From IMG/VR virus record IMGVR_UViG_3300030090_001955, positions 1 through 29,198 of that record: a DNA stretch of 29,198 nucleotides; one strand, given 5' to 3'. The notes under the pieces were generated by a model. The model was not told the DNA's origin, did no database searches, and worked only from the letters and a program-made list of their open reading frames with translations. Of this stretch, positions 20,117 through 29,198 are shown in pieces. The translations under genes were made by a program, and so were the position numbers. The DNA is from a virus. Position 1 is the first letter of the stretch; every line of letters begins with the position of its first letter.

Positions 20117-23100
20117 AATTAGTAGTTCTCTTAATATAATCGTCACTACCGTCCATATAAGCTTCCAAAAACTCAAGCTGTTTATAATTTAGTTCATCTA
20201 AATCCTGATCGTACTTCAGGTCTTTTATAGCTTTTCGTATTTCAGAATCTCTATACTTTTTATCAATACTGTACATAGCCAGTAGTTCTCTATCTTCTAT
20301 GATTATAGAGCTTTTTATGTCTCTCTTAACATCTGCTTTAGCTAATCGTAGTATAGCATCTATCTTTTGTTTTCTTTGTTTTGTATTAAATTTCTTAAAC
20401 TCGTCTGACGTTATTGTCTGTTTAGCTCTTCTCTCAAGATGAAAGAATAATTTACTATTTAACTTAGCATCTGCTTCTGGTACACCACCAAAAAACCCAA
20501 CTCTCCAGTTTGGCTTTCCTATAATGTTAAACATTCTTTCAGTATAGGACTGTTTTCCAACCTCTCTATACCCAACAACTTTACCTATACCTGTAGGCTT
20601 ATCCAAGTCTGTGGTAGCCATTTGTTTTTCGTTCATTTCTAGACCAAAGAGATTGTCAAAAACTCTATCTACATAACGTATAGAGTTGTTAAAAAATTTA
20701 TTGCCTTGTCTTCTGTCTGCGTTTACAAAGTTTTCTCCCTCTGCAAAAGCTACAACTTGATTGATAGGATCTAAAGGTCTGGTTGCACCTGCTATCGCGG
20801 TTTGTCCTATATCTCCAGTAATTCTACCAAAAGTATCCATGACACCCTCTAAGTCTCCGCTTACCGCGGCATGAGCTAAGTTTGATATACCTCTCTCATA
20901 CACACCAAGACTTCTATCTGCTTGACCTAAACCAAACACATCCCAAAAAACTTTCCACATCTCTCTAGGTGGCTCTTCTCCTCTTTGTCTATGCGCTTCA
21001 AGTCGGGCAACATATTTAAATAGTGATGCAGGATAGTCATACTGCTTAGTTACAAGAGTAGCACCGCTTCTTTGTTGATCCCAAGCTAATCCCTCATCTA
21101 TGGCTTCTTTTTCTTCTTCTGCTTTTGCCAAAATCCAAGAGATTCCTACTGCACCCTTAATAAACTTTTCTGTGGCTTCTCCCTCTACGTACTTATGTCT
21201 TCGGGTCTGCTCTATATATTCATCAATTCTGTCGGTAGGTATGCCCTTTTCTTCCATGACCTTTCGTATCTTTGGGTCAGTGTACATCTTTTCAATTTTG
21301 TTTCTTCCTTTGTTCCAAGTGCTATGTATAGCTCCTGCACCACTGTAGTCCATCATGAAGGCTACGGTGTTGTTGAAGAACTGACCAAAAGGCATTGACA
21401 ATCCTATAATAGGTATCTTTCTAAATTCCTCAATAAAATTAGCGGTCTTTTGTACATAGGAAGCTTCTTTGCCTGTTTTACCAAACTTCTTACCAAAGAC
21501 TGCTTTCATAGTATCATCCACAGCCCTTCCTTCTATGTTTATATAGTCCTGTTTACTCATCAGGGTGTCTAACTCTCCAGACTCTAGCAGTTCGTTATAA
21601 GACTTCCCATACTTTATTCTCATCTGCTTGTCTATATTGTACATAAACTCTATAGACTTTGTGATAACGTCTTGTGCTTTTGTAGCGTACAAAGTCTGAA
21701 AGAAGTTAGTATACTTTTCTCCATACTTTAGCACACCCTCATCTGGATTAAATCCTAGCTTTTTTACCACCTCTTCGGAGTCCACACCTCCTGCTATGTA
21801 CCGCATCATCTTGTCCATGACTTCAGGACGAGCATCCAAGTAAGACATAAAAGACTCATGCGTAGTGTCATAGTCTAATATATTTCTAACCTTTTGTCTT
21901 TGAAGACCCATAAGGTTTTTAGCTTTTTGTAGATTATCCCCTTTGCCTCTCATTACATCCATAAAGGCTCCCGGCAAATACAGAGCAGCCCTAGTCATAT
22001 CTGTAACTGATTGTAGAGAAGAATAGTTAAACCAACCTATCACGTTTAACGCGGTTGTACCGGGGTTTGTAACTAGGTTTCGTATAATTGTTCTCTGAAA
22101 GTATTCACCTTTTCTGGCTAGAACTTGTAGCTGATCCTCTCGTAAAGGTTGTAATGCTTTTTCCAGACCTTTTTCTGCATCTAACTCAAGTTTACCCTTT
22201 GCCCCAAGTATCTTGTCTCCATGCTGAAGCAGTTGTAATCTTCTACCTGCTTGACTAAAGTGTGCAGCAAATGAGTCAGCAAACCATGTTAGGTAGTCAC
22301 TGTCTCTCATGCGTATTACACCATCTGCATCTCTTTTTATTGACTTATTATTATCTTGTAGCCACCTACTTATTTCTCCATCATAGTCAGGAAAACGCTT
22401 TCTAATATCTGCAGATTTTAGTGTTGCAACAAAAGTCCTCATGTCAGGTTCACTCATGTTCTGTATTATACCTGCAAGAAAACTACTAAAGCTGTCTACA
22501 TCTTTTCTACCACCCATTTGTTTGAGTTGCTCTGCTGTGGATTTTTCATAGCGTATACCCATCCTGTTTAGAACATGGACTAGACCTTCAACGCCAAGAT
22601 GATCGTTACCAAACATAAAGTTTTCCCAAAAGGTATCTGCGGCATAAGTGTCATATCCTTTCATGTACTCTATCTGAGCTTTACCTTCTAAAGCACGTTC
22701 TTTTGTAGTAAACTGTATGCCCTTCTTCATTGTGTCAAAGAAATCATTGAAGTGGGTGCTAAATGTGTTTTTACTTTCTTTAAGAGCTTTTAGTTTCTTT
22801 TCCTGCTCTCTTGCTATTACTTCGTCTATATCTCCTTTTGGTGGCTTACCTAAGATATTTCTATTAGCTATAGTCTTGCCTGTCACTGATATAGCAGGAG
22901 CTATCATGCCAAACATAGCAGACAAACCTGTCTGAAATGCACTATAGTCTTCCTGTTGCATTGACTTTATCATACCGTTCTGATATGCCATATCAACCAA
23001 GATTGCTGAACTGGTATCGGTTAGTGCTGTTACACCAAGTTCTCTGCTTATAAGTTTTTTAGACTCTTGTTCCTTAAACTCTTTTAATGCGTCCTTTGCA

Positions 23101-23777
23101 AACCTACGTTCCCCCTCTTTTGCTACTTTTTTTATAGCCTGTCCTTCAGCTACGTCTGCAGTAATATCTTTACCACCCTCTTTTAACAACTTGTCTTTAG
23201 CGGCTTGTATAGCTTTTTTCTTTAAAACACTAGCACCTTTTTTTGCTGCTAGAGATACAGCAAGTTTACCTGCACCCAAACTTATTATGTTTGCAGGATC
23301 TATTATGGCTGCCCTAGCGTAGTCTGTAACACCGTCTAATCTTTCTAAGAAAGTGCTTCTCTTACCTGTAAAGATGTTCTCCATATTGTCAAATACAGCA
23401 TAGGCTTCCCCTGCAGACTGACGCTTATCGTCATCCGCTTTGTTTAGCCACGCTACTTCTCCAAGGGTAACAACAGACTGACCTGCACTGAACCTTCTCA
23501 TGTTATTAACATAAGCTTCAACTAGCTCTTCATCGGTATAGCCTGACATTTCATCTATACCAAAGCGGTCATCCATGTATCTTTTTATTGTATCAAAGGT
23601 TTCTTCGTCTTCAAGCAAATCGCTTTTGGTCAGCTTTGGTGCGTCTGCCTTTAAAGCTTTCTTTTGTTTTAGCTCGTTTTCATAGTCTTCAAAGCTAGAA
23701 CCTGTACCTGAAGGCACGGCAGTGGGTTTGTTTACAGTGGTTAAAGACTGCTCATAATCTTCAAAGGTAGAAGCCAT
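20115..23777 (-). CDS. Very large internal virion protein (probable DNA-ejection protein)
   Basis: 1220 aa from ATG 23777, preceded by AGGA 8 nt away; an ATG at 23807 lies inside the previous gene. The N-terminus has the motif FEDYE twice (5-9, 29-33). Mostly helical and charged; hydrophobic or amphipathic stretches near 560-580 (NLVTNPGTTALNVIGWF) and near 790-810 (MPFGQFFNNTVAFMMDYSGA). It contains no lysozyme motif. Size, helical nature and position at the end of the virion operon match the large internal core proteins of podoviruses (as T7 gp16), which form the channel for DNA entry. Function by analogy only. Last gene before the convergent terminator. Confidence 0.65.
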   Translation of the reverse strand: MASTFEDYEQSLTTVNKPTAVPSGTGSSFEDYENELKQKKALKADAPKLTKSDLLEDEETFDTIKRYMDDRFGIDEMSGYTDEELVEAYVNNMRRFSAGQSVVTLGEVAWLNKADDDKRQSAGEAYAVFDNMENIFTGKRSTFLERLDGVTDYARAAIIDPANIISLGAGKLAVSLAAKKGASVLKKKAIQAAKDKLLKEGGKDITADVAEGQAIKKVAKEGERRFAKDALKEFKEQESKKLISRELGVTALTDTSSAILVDMAYQNGMIKSMQQEDYSAFQTGLSAMFGMIAPAISVTGKTIANRNILGKPPKGDIDEVIAREQEKKLKALKESKNTFSTHFNDFFDTMKKGIQFTTKERALEGKAQIEYMKGYDTYAADTFWENFMFGNDHLGVEGLVHVLNRMGIRYEKSTAEQLKQMGGRKDVDSFSSFLAGIIQNMSEPDMRTFVATLKSADIRKRFPDYDGEISRWLQDNNKSIKRDADGVIRMRDSDYLTWFADSFAAHFSQAGRRLQLLQHGDKILGAKGKLELDAEKGLEKALQPLREDQLQVLARKGEYFQRTIIRNLVTNPGTTALNVIGWFNYSSLQSVTDMTRAALYLPGAFMDVMRGKGDNLQKAKNLMGLQRQKVRNILDYDTTHESFMSYLDARPEVMDKMMRYIAGGVDSEEVVKKLGFNPDEGVLKYGEKYTNFFQTLYATKAQDVITKSIEFMYNIDKQMRIKYGKSYNELLESGELDTLMSKQDYINIEGRAVDDTMKAVFGKKFGKTGKEASYVQKTANFIEEFRKIPIIGLSMPFGQFFNNTVAFMMDYSGAGAIHSTWNKGRNKIEKMYTDPKIRKVMEEKGIPTDRIDEYIEQTRRHKYVEGEATEKFIKGAVGISWILAKAEEEKEAIDEGLAWDQQRSGATLVTKQYDYPASLFKYVARLEAHRQRGEEPPREMWKVFWDVFGLGQADRSLGVYERGISNLAHAAVSGDLEGVMDTFGRITGDIGQTAIAGATRPLDPINQVVAFAEGENFVNADRRQGNKFFNNSIRYVDRVFDNLFGLEMNEKQMATTDLDKPTGIGKVVGYREVGKQSYTERMFNIIGKPNWRVGFFGGVPEADAKLNSKLFFHLERRAKQTITSDEFKKFNTKQRKQKIDAILRLAKADVKRDIKSSIIIEDRELLAMYSIDKKYRDSEIRKAIKDLKYDQDLDELNYKQLEFLEAYMDGSDDYIKRTTN

Positions 23778-23778
23778 A

Positions 23779-25020
23779 CTAAATTCCTGCTCGTAATTTT
23801 TGTACATACTCAGGAGATGCCACTACTGGATTACCTCCCTTAGGAGGATTGCTAACCATGTATTCTCCTGCTTCCAACTCTCCATTCTTTAGTTTCTCTA
23901 TTACGCTTTCTATCGTAGGTAGTGTACTAGCATCCGTGCCACCTGTGGGGGGCTGTTGTCCCTTATCCTCTAGCGCAATATTCGCTACTTTGGCAGCCTC
24001 TAGTATGTTCTGTCTACCAAACTTATTAACAGCATCTTCATCATTTAGTAGTAGTTTAAGTGCTTCTGCTCTAAGAGGCTTTGACAACAATATAGACCTA
24101 GTGTAATTAAACAAATCGTTTTCCTGCATTATTAAATCTTTTAAAACTTTAGCACCATACTCTTTTTCCATCTTGCCTACAATATCTGGTCTACCCTCAT
24201 TATACGCTTTTTGATCTAATTCTAGTTCTGTAGCTTCCGCGTTTGCTTCGTCTCTCTCTTTCTTTCCACTAGCTGTCGCTCCTATTCTTCGTAGTTCTTT
24301 TATCCTAGCGTCAAGAGATGTGCCAACATTTAATGCTATAGCATCTTTAACATTTTTTTCTTTTCTAGCGTCAAAAGGAGTTGGGAAGTAACTGGTATCT
24401 AACACACCTGTCGCTGCATTTATAGGTACATACTCACCGCCTGTTGACATTCTGTATAGATCGCCCACACTCAGATCACCTACCATCATCTCATCTAGTT
24501 TAGCTTGTTCTTTTCTGTGAGCGTCAACACCCATGAGAGAGAATATTATGTTAGTCTCCATATCTGATGGATCTTTTTTCTCTTTGTCTAGGTTTGTGTT
24601 TCTAACAACAGTACCTGCCGCTTCTTTAGCCGCCTCTTCAAAAGTCATGCCCTCTTTTTCACCAACTAAGTCTAGGTTGCCTATCAAGCCGTTTATTCTT
24701 TGTGGTGTTATTTTTACATTCGGGTATTTACGTGAGAAATTAGTTATGAAAGTATCGGCAGCAAGTAACAACTCAGGGTTGGTAACTAGCTTTGCTATGT
24801 TCTGCTTTGTTTCATCTGTTTCTCCACCAAGCTTACTCAGTTTGTTAGCAATGTTTAGATACTTCTGGTAATTAGCTTGTCTCTTTTGATAAGTCTTTAG
24901 ACCTACAGTTTCAGCTATACGCTCTTTTCTCTTTCGTTCTTCTCTAGCTTCGGCTCTTCTTTCGGTAATGTTTTTAGTCATACCCTCCAAGAACGCGGTA
25001 GCAAAACTTTTAAAAGACAT
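23779..25020 (-). CDS. Virion-associated helical protein, 413 aa
   Basis: GGAGAGGTGA precedes the ATG, which overlaps the previous stop by one base (TAATG). N-terminal Arg/Glu-rich coiled-coil segment (NITERRAEAREERKRKERIA), helical middle, a region with GDLYRMSTGGEYVPINAATG, and a flexible Pro/Gly stretch near 360-375 (DKGQQPPTGGTDAST). No catalytic motif and no membrane segment. Between two structural genes in an overlapping operon, so probably a structural or internal core protein (comparable in place to T7 gp15). The identification is by context. Confidence 0.6.
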   Translation of the reverse strand: MSFKSFATAFLEGMTKNITERRAEAREERKRKERIAETVGLKTYQKRQANYQKYLNIANKLSKLGGETDETKQNIAKLVTNPELLLAADTFITNFSRKYPNVKITPQRINGLIGNLDLVGEKEGMTFEEAAKEAAGTVVRNTNLDKEKKDPSDMETNIIFSLMGVDAHRKEQAKLDEMMVGDLSVGDLYRMSTGGEYVPINAATGVLDTSYFPTPFDARKEKNVKDAIALNVGTSLDARIKELRRIGATASGKKERDEANAEATELELDQKAYNEGRPDIVGKMEKEYGAKVLKDLIMQENDLFNYTRSILLSKPLRAEALKLLLNDEDAVNKFGRQNILEAAKVANIALEDKGQQPPTGGTDASTLPTIESVIEKLKNGELEAGEYMVSNPPKGGNPVVASPEYVQKLRAGI

Positions 25021-25595
25021 TATTCACCTCTCCTTGCCATTAAACCCACTGGCTTTTCCTCCACCGTAGCCTCTTCTTCTTGTTCCTCAGGAGCTTCTAC
25101 AGGCTCTTCTTTTCTATTTTCTTCTAAAAATTCCTGTGTTTGCTCTAATATCTCTGTACCCTCATCAGGTGTTTCCATTTTGTCTATGGCTCTCTGAAGT
25201 CGGGACACAAGCATTTGCTTCTCTTTCTTATTCATTTCTTCTTTCTTGTCTTTTGCGTGTAATCTTATATTCTTTAGACCGCCTAATGTAGCCTGAGCGT
25301 GGACAAGTTCCACAAGAATAGGATGTATTAGAAGACTTATATCTATAGAATGTATGCCCTCCATGACACCATTACTAAGTATAGACTTGATAAGAAGGTC
25401 TAAAGGGAAGCCTTCATCTAGTGCAGTAAATATATCATCTGAAATCTGTGGTTGACTAAGACTATTCATGTAGAAAGCCATAGCGTCTTCTACTTTATCT
25501 ATCTGTGGTGGTCTTTCCCAAGCGTATCCTCTTGGCTCTGTAGTTAGAGATTGTCCCGGAATAGGAGCATCAAATGTTACGTTATTCTCTATCAT
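25020..25595 (-). CDS. Conserved virion-region protein, 191 aa
   Basis: Starts with NVTFDAPIPGQSLTTEPRGY then AWERPPQIDKVEDAMAFYM; the P-G-Q-S-L-T-x-E-P...W-x-x-P-P opening recurs in a protein next to internal virion genes in many marine podoviruses, as I remember. The middle is hydrophobic-helical without clear spans (LLIHPILVELVHAQATLGG); the end is acidic (about 150-185, EEP/EEE-rich). ATGA overlap upstream. Structural or assembly role inferred from neighbours. Confidence 0.65.
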   Translation of the reverse strand: MIENNVTFDAPIPGQSLTTEPRGYAWERPPQIDKVEDAMAFYMNSLSQPQISDDIFTALDEGFPLDLLIKSILSNGVMEGIHSIDISLLIHPILVELVHAQATLGGLKNIRLHAKDKKEEMNKKEKQMLVSRLQRAIDKMETPDEGTEILEQTQEFLEENRKEEPVEAPEEQEEEATVEEKPVGLMARRGE

Positions 25596-25984
25596 GCTTT
25601 CCTCACTATTACTTTACCCTCTAATCTCTCTGTGTTGTTTGCATTACAAGCTCTGAACTCAGAAAGACACATACCATACATCGCAGCTATTTCATCATCC
25701 TCTGCGGTGGGATCTACAGTTTTCACTGTGTACTCCTCTAAGTTTTCCTCGTAATAGTCTCTAAAATCTTCTTCTAAAAGGTCTGTGGTTAAAAATGCCA
25801 TCTTTTTTATGGGCGACAACTCTTCCGTGTCAGGTGTTTCTTTATCTGCCACTCTCTTAGGTGCAGCCCCAATACCCATCTTTAGTATATCATCTATTTC
25901 TTGCTTCTCGCCTGTTTTATCGTAGACATCTTTACCTTTTAGATACTGTCCTAATGTAGCTCCTGCTTGTTCAAACCAACTCAT
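25592..25984 (-). CDS. Virion-region hypothetical protein, 130 aa
   Basis: ATG 9 nt after the stop of the 1028-aa gene. MSWFEQAGATLGQYLKGKDV, then an acidic middle (LLEEDFRDYYEENLEEYTV), and a C-terminal MYGMCLSEFRACNANNTERL with two Cys. No motif recognised; it recurs, to my memory, beside the PGQSLT-type gene in related phages. Overlaps that gene by ATGA. Probably a structural or assembly factor. Confidence 0.6.
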   Translation of the reverse strand: MSWFEQAGATLGQYLKGKDVYDKTGEKQEIDDILKMGIGAAPKRVADKETPDTEELSPIKKMAFLTTDLLEEDFRDYYEENLEEYTVKTVDPTAEDDEIAAMYGMCLSEFRACNANNTERLEGKVIVRKA

Positions 25985-25992
25985 GTTCTATC

Positions 25993-28900
25993 CTATCCGA
26001 AAAAGTATTTAGGGTTATCAAATATACCACCAACTATAGCACTGGCAAAACCACCGAGTGCAGACATAAAAGCGTTGTCACCCGATACCTCTGACTTTAG
26101 ATCATTTAGTATTAGCTCTTGTCTTCTACCTGCGGCACTTTCTGCAGAAGCAAACGCATAAGCCATCAAGTCACGCTCTTTCTGCCATATCTCATCAAGA
26201 CCTTTTTGTGTGAGGTTGTTTGCTTGTAGTGCGTTCTGTCTGTTCGCATCATTTAGGGCAGCATTGTTTATTGTAGCTAACTGCTGTCGCCACTGTGCGT
26301 TAGCCTGTGCTATGATAAGCTGATTTTGAGCGTTAAACTGGTCACGTTGATTGTTTATTTGCTCCTGAAAGATCTCTAATGCGTTGTCTTCTTTAGCATT
26401 AAACTGGTTCATAGCATTAATCTGAGCAGAGTTAAACTGCTGTACCTGCGTTCTAAGGTTAGCAAAGAACTGATTAGTCTGATTTTCACTTGAAGCGTTA
26501 AACTGTGACGCGGCATTTTGTGCTGAAGCGTCTGTAAATATACTTTGTATAACCGACTGGTTCTTAAACATATCTGCTTGCTGTGATATATCTAAGTTAC
26601 GCATATCCATTTGCAGGAAGTTCATTGCGTTCTGCACTGCAGCTTGTTGTCTGTTGCTGAGATTAGCCATATCAGCCTGTGCTATTGCAGAAGCCTGAGC
26701 CATGATCACGGCTTGTCTATTACTGAGGTTTGTTAAATCTACAGTCTGTGCTAGTCTGGCATTTTCAAGAGCTATCTGTTGCTCTGCAGAGAAGTTCATG
26801 TTAGCTATGTCAGATATTTTAGAAGCGTTTTGAACTCTTGCTTGAAACGTCTGATCAAACTCCATGCCAAGGAATGTAGCTCTTTGTTGGGCTGCCAACA
26901 TTGCACGTTGTTGTCTATTACTGAGATTTTGTGCCTCAAATTGTGCTACTGTCTGTGCGTCTTGTAGAGCAATAGGTATTGCGCTTTCCATAGCAGCCTG
27001 TACGATAGCTTGTCCTGCCATAGAACTTGCAGCCATGCCTCTCTGTGCCATGATAGCGGTGGCTTGACGCATAGCTCCTGCAGCCCAAGGCGGTGGTGTA
27101 CCACCCTCAAAGTCTGCCATTAGATTTGTTAATTGACCTTGAACTGTGGCGGCAGATGATGGCGAACCAGTAGCTGCCTCAATACCTTCTAAAAACTGAG
27201 AGGCTTTTTCTGCGTTGGCTGCCCCTGATACAAGCTCTCCTTGCTTCAAAGCTCGTGCAGATGGTGATGTTACCTGTTGTCCTGTGCCTTGAGCGGCTAA
27301 TACATCTCTTACATTAAGGTCTTGTGTTGCCTGTTGTTGTGCATTTATGACAGCGTTCTTTGATATTTCACCAAAACGTTCTTGTGGCACATAATTTCTT
27401 ATATCGTTTACTGTCGTGGTTACATCTGCTTTAGAAGTAACCATAGGATCAGGACCTTTTGCAATAACCGTCTGTGCTGTTGTACCTTCTGCTGTTATGT
27501 CCCCTGATACCTGCCCCTCTTTAGGTCCTATTATTTGTCCTGTAGTTTCTACAATCTTATCTACAGGCTGTCGTGTTATTAAATCAGCAGGAGCAGATAC
27601 AGTAGCTCCCACGGCTTCTGCAGCAGTAGGTATGGCAGATGATTGAAATGCTTGAGAAGCGTTAGCTACGGCAGCCTCGGCTCGTGTTATCTTAGGCATA
27701 GCCTGATTAATCTGCTCTATTATTTTGTTTCTAGTAGCTTCATCCCCTATGGGTGTATTAGCTAGTTGTTGCTGTAATGCAGATACCTTTCCTTGCTCTT
27801 CTGATAGTTGTGCTTGTGCCTCGTTCAGTTTAGACTTAACGTCTGCTACTATCGGTTGTATAGTGGTAGGCGGTGTTGGTAGTGGATCTCTTCTTTGTGG
27901 TGGAGGTGGAGGAGTAGGGAAAGGAAGAAAGGTAGGTTCTCGAAACCTACTACCTAAACTCTCACCTGTCTCAGCATCATACAAGGCATCACTTCTTAGA
28001 TCACCTACTACCATCCTACCGAATTTTTCACTATAGAAAGGTGTTTGATCACTAATAAACGCAGGGGATCGTCCTTTTCTTTGTGGTAAGGCAAGTAAAC
28101 CTGTATCTACAACTTTCTGACCTCCTCTAAAATAGGGATTAGGACCTTCACCTCTAATAAACTCTTTGTCAGGATTTAACCTAAATATATCGTCCATGCC
28201 TCCTTCTCTGACAGACAATGCTCTTTGGCTTTGTCTTTGTTCATCCATACCAAAGCCTTTTCCTTCTGTTGTTAATAAAGAACCACGAGGAGCAACTTGT
28301 GAGCTAGGATCTGGTACAAGTCTCTGTCCTCCTGCGATAAGAGAGTTAGGGTCTGCTTCGTATTTAAATCCTTTAGGAGGGTTACTATAAGGGTTTTTTC
28401 CCTGCTCATACATCATACTACCAAACAATCCTCTTGGGCTTTGTCTTTGTGTTGCTAAGTCAACTTGTTGACGTTGACGCATATCAGCAGGTTCTGTTCT
28501 TGGAGGTGGTGGTGTATAACCCTCTATAGGCTTGCCTTGTTTGTCAAACCCCGGCAAAGGCATAAATCCCGGTGTACCTAAGCCTCCACCAGTTATGTAG
28601 TTTCCTTGATCGTCTACTAGAGCAGGTCCTGAGTCGTATCCTATATGTCTACCATCTTTATCAATAACCATACCCATAGACGCTCTAACAGGTCCTCCCT
28701 GTTGATATCCTTGCAATGGATCAGCAGTGGTAGGATAAACCATTGTTGGTCTACCGCGAGTTTCTATCACGTTGTCTAGATATCGTTGTACTTCAGGAGA
28801 CTTAGGCTCTGTGCTTGCGGATCTCCTGACCGCAGCATCAAATAGTTTGGTAGACCTGTCATCAAAGCCTCCTACAGAACCGCCATATTGAAAGGCTTTT

Positions 28901-29079
28901 ACTTGAGAGTCCATCAACATCTGCTCTGCTTTGTCTGACATGGCACTAAGGTATACTGCCGCCTCACGACTATTTGGTTTCAGCCCTTTTGCTGTTAGTA
29001 GTTTTTCTACTTGTTGCGGTGTAAAACCTGCAAACACTCTCATGTTTGTCTTTTGTTTAACTGTTGGTTCTTCTATCAT
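25993..29079 (-). CDS. Large virion structural/internal protein with 11-residue repeats, 1028 aa
   Basis: Domains from the sequence: 1-62 helical (FTPQQVEKLLTAKGLKPNSR); 63-410 low-complexity, rich in Pro, Gly, Gln and Arg (YQQGGP, a poly-Pro run near 390-394, repeated QRQS and N-P/S-x3-GGQ motifs); 411-470 Ala/Gln coiled coil; 471-700 mixed; 718-937 Asn/Gln/Ala-rich helix with 11- and 22-residue periodicity; then a Gly-rich hydrophobic end (FMSALGGFASAIVGGIF). Position in the virion operon and composition suggest an internal virion or DNA-ejection protein. No enzyme motif. Its ATG overlaps the previous stop (ATGA). Product name inferred; the repeat structure is observed. Confidence 0.65.
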   Translation of the reverse strand: MIEEPTVKQKTNMRVFAGFTPQQVEKLLTAKGLKPNSREAAVYLSAMSDKAEQMLMDSQVKAFQYGGSVGGFDDRSTKLFDAAVRRSASTEPKSPEVQRYLDNVIETRGRPTMVYPTTADPLQGYQQGGPVRASMGMVIDKDGRHIGYDSGPALVDDQGNYITGGGLGTPGFMPLPGFDKQGKPIEGYTPPPPRTEPADMRQRQQVDLATQRQSPRGLFGSMMYEQGKNPYSNPPKGFKYEADPNSLIAGGQRLVPDPSSQVAPRGSLLTTEGKGFGMDEQRQSQRALSVREGGMDDIFRLNPDKEFIRGEGPNPYFRGGQKVVDTGLLALPQRKGRSPAFISDQTPFYSEKFGRMVVGDLRSDALYDAETGESLGSRFREPTFLPFPTPPPPPQRRDPLPTPPTTIQPIVADVKSKLNEAQAQLSEEQGKVSALQQQLANTPIGDEATRNKIIEQINQAMPKITRAEAAVANASQAFQSSAIPTAAEAVGATVSAPADLITRQPVDKIVETTGQIIGPKEGQVSGDITAEGTTAQTVIAKGPDPMVTSKADVTTTVNDIRNYVPQERFGEISKNAVINAQQQATQDLNVRDVLAAQGTGQQVTSPSARALKQGELVSGAANAEKASQFLEGIEAATGSPSSAATVQGQLTNLMADFEGGTPPPWAAGAMRQATAIMAQRGMAASSMAGQAIVQAAMESAIPIALQDAQTVAQFEAQNLSNRQQRAMLAAQQRATFLGMEFDQTFQARVQNASKISDIANMNFSAEQQIALENARLAQTVDLTNLSNRQAVIMAQASAIAQADMANLSNRQQAAVQNAMNFLQMDMRNLDISQQADMFKNQSVIQSIFTDASAQNAASQFNASSENQTNQFFANLRTQVQQFNSAQINAMNQFNAKEDNALEIFQEQINNQRDQFNAQNQLIIAQANAQWRQQLATINNAALNDANRQNALQANNLTQKGLDEIWQKERDLMAYAFASAESAAGRRQELILNDLKSEVSGDNAFMSALGGFASAIVGGIFDNPKYFFG
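26269..26928 (-). repeat. Coded 22/11-residue (hendecad) repeat array in the 1028-aa protein
   Basis: Residues 718-937. NLSNRQ-type units start at 718, 762, 784, 806 and 828, all multiples of 22 apart. Further on, Phe occurs at exactly 860, 871, 882, 893, 904 and 915, every 11 residues, with Ile at 937. Eleven-residue periodicity predicts a long amphipathic helix or a right-handed coiled coil. Confidence 0.85.
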
Positions 29080-29198
29080 TTAATATCCCTACTCAACACT
29101 CTATCTAATTTATCTTCTAATCTGTGTAGTGCATCCATGACATGTTGCATCTCATCTTTTACTTCTGCTCGTGATGCGTAGTCCTCTCGTGTTCTATT
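29076..29198 (-). CDS. C-terminal part of a helical hypothetical protein (cut by window edge)
   Basis: Open frame entering from the right edge; 40 residues end at TGA overlapping the ATG of the 1028-aa gene (ATGA). The visible part includes REDYASRAEVKDEMQHVMDA followed by LHRLEDKLDRVL, a regular heptad pattern typical of a coiled coil. Coupled to the virion gene. Start and full length lie outside the window. Confidence 0.65.
   Translation of the reverse strand, partial: NRTREDYASRAEVKDEMQHVMDALHRLEDKLDRVLSRDIK

Noticed and set aside
26269-26928. DNA repeat array (CRISPR or iterons) suggested by recurring short words
   Set aside because: The repetition follows codon frame and a 33/66-nt protein periodicity with diverged bases, so it reflects the coded hendecads.
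26779-28390. Several plus-strand ORFs of 62-103 aa
   Set aside because: All are antisense to the continuous 1028-aa virion gene and lack ribosome sites and recognisable products.

Overview
The window reads as part of a tailed-phage genome, most likely a marine podovirus of the HMO-2011 type (the group known from phages of SAR116, Roseobacter and SAR11 alphaproteobacteria). The main reasons are: a T7-like replication set with a family A DNA polymerase that carries an inserted DnaJ-type zinc-finger segment (the HMO-2011 hallmark); a monomeric B12-dependent ribonucleotide reductase; a Cas4-like nuclease followed by a T7-type endonuclease I; and several short proteins that resemble recurrent marine-phage families. 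No phage RNA polymerase gene is present. The promoters I can see look like bacterial sigma70 sites, so host polymerase probably transcribes this DNA. Family names come from memory of motifs; no database search was run.

Layout. (1) Bases 1-1521, minus strand: a lysis module read leftward, with five small genes (93, 75, 24, 100 and 119 aa, the last a 3-TM holin-like protein), a 24-aa membrane peptide, and an M15-type peptidoglycan peptidase cut by the left edge. (2) 1522-2111: a divergent, AT-rich control region. It holds a consensus promoter for the leftward operon and AGTTATAACT palindromes that look like operators. (3) 2112-4149: a compositionally distinct early cassette of five unknown genes. 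One is a cysteine-rich, possibly Fe-S protein. The cassette is strongly enriched in GAGTC/GACTC, contains a perfect hairpin and ends in a rho-independent terminator. (4) 4275-9123: many tightly overlapping small genes around a 5'-nucleotidase, a C5-cytosine methyltransferase and a SleB-type cell wall hydrolase, including a run of tiny membrane proteins. (5) 9113-20087: integrase, primase, GIY-YIG protein, helicase, DNA polymerase, probable single-strand-binding protein, Cas4-like nuclease, endonuclease I, DUF3310 protein, ribonucleotide reductase and small genes, ending in a hairpin terminator. (6) 20115-29198, minus strand: virion genes read leftward toward that terminator, with two very large internal or structural proteins (1220 and 1028 aa), three smaller ones, and a partial gene at the right edge.

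How the parts fit. The nucleotidase, reductase and DUF3310 protein would supply deoxynucleotides. Primase, helicase, polymerase and SSB would copy the genome. The Cas4-like nuclease and endonuclease I would degrade host DNA or process recombination intermediates. The methyltransferase may protect phage DNA. The integrase suggests lysogeny is possible, although the polymerase has the Phe762-type residue and I found no attP.

The most notable unexplained signals are the six phenylalanines spaced exactly 11 residues apart in the 1028-aa virion protein, the GASTC-rich early cassette with its Cys-rich protein, and the operator-like palindromes at the leftward promoter.
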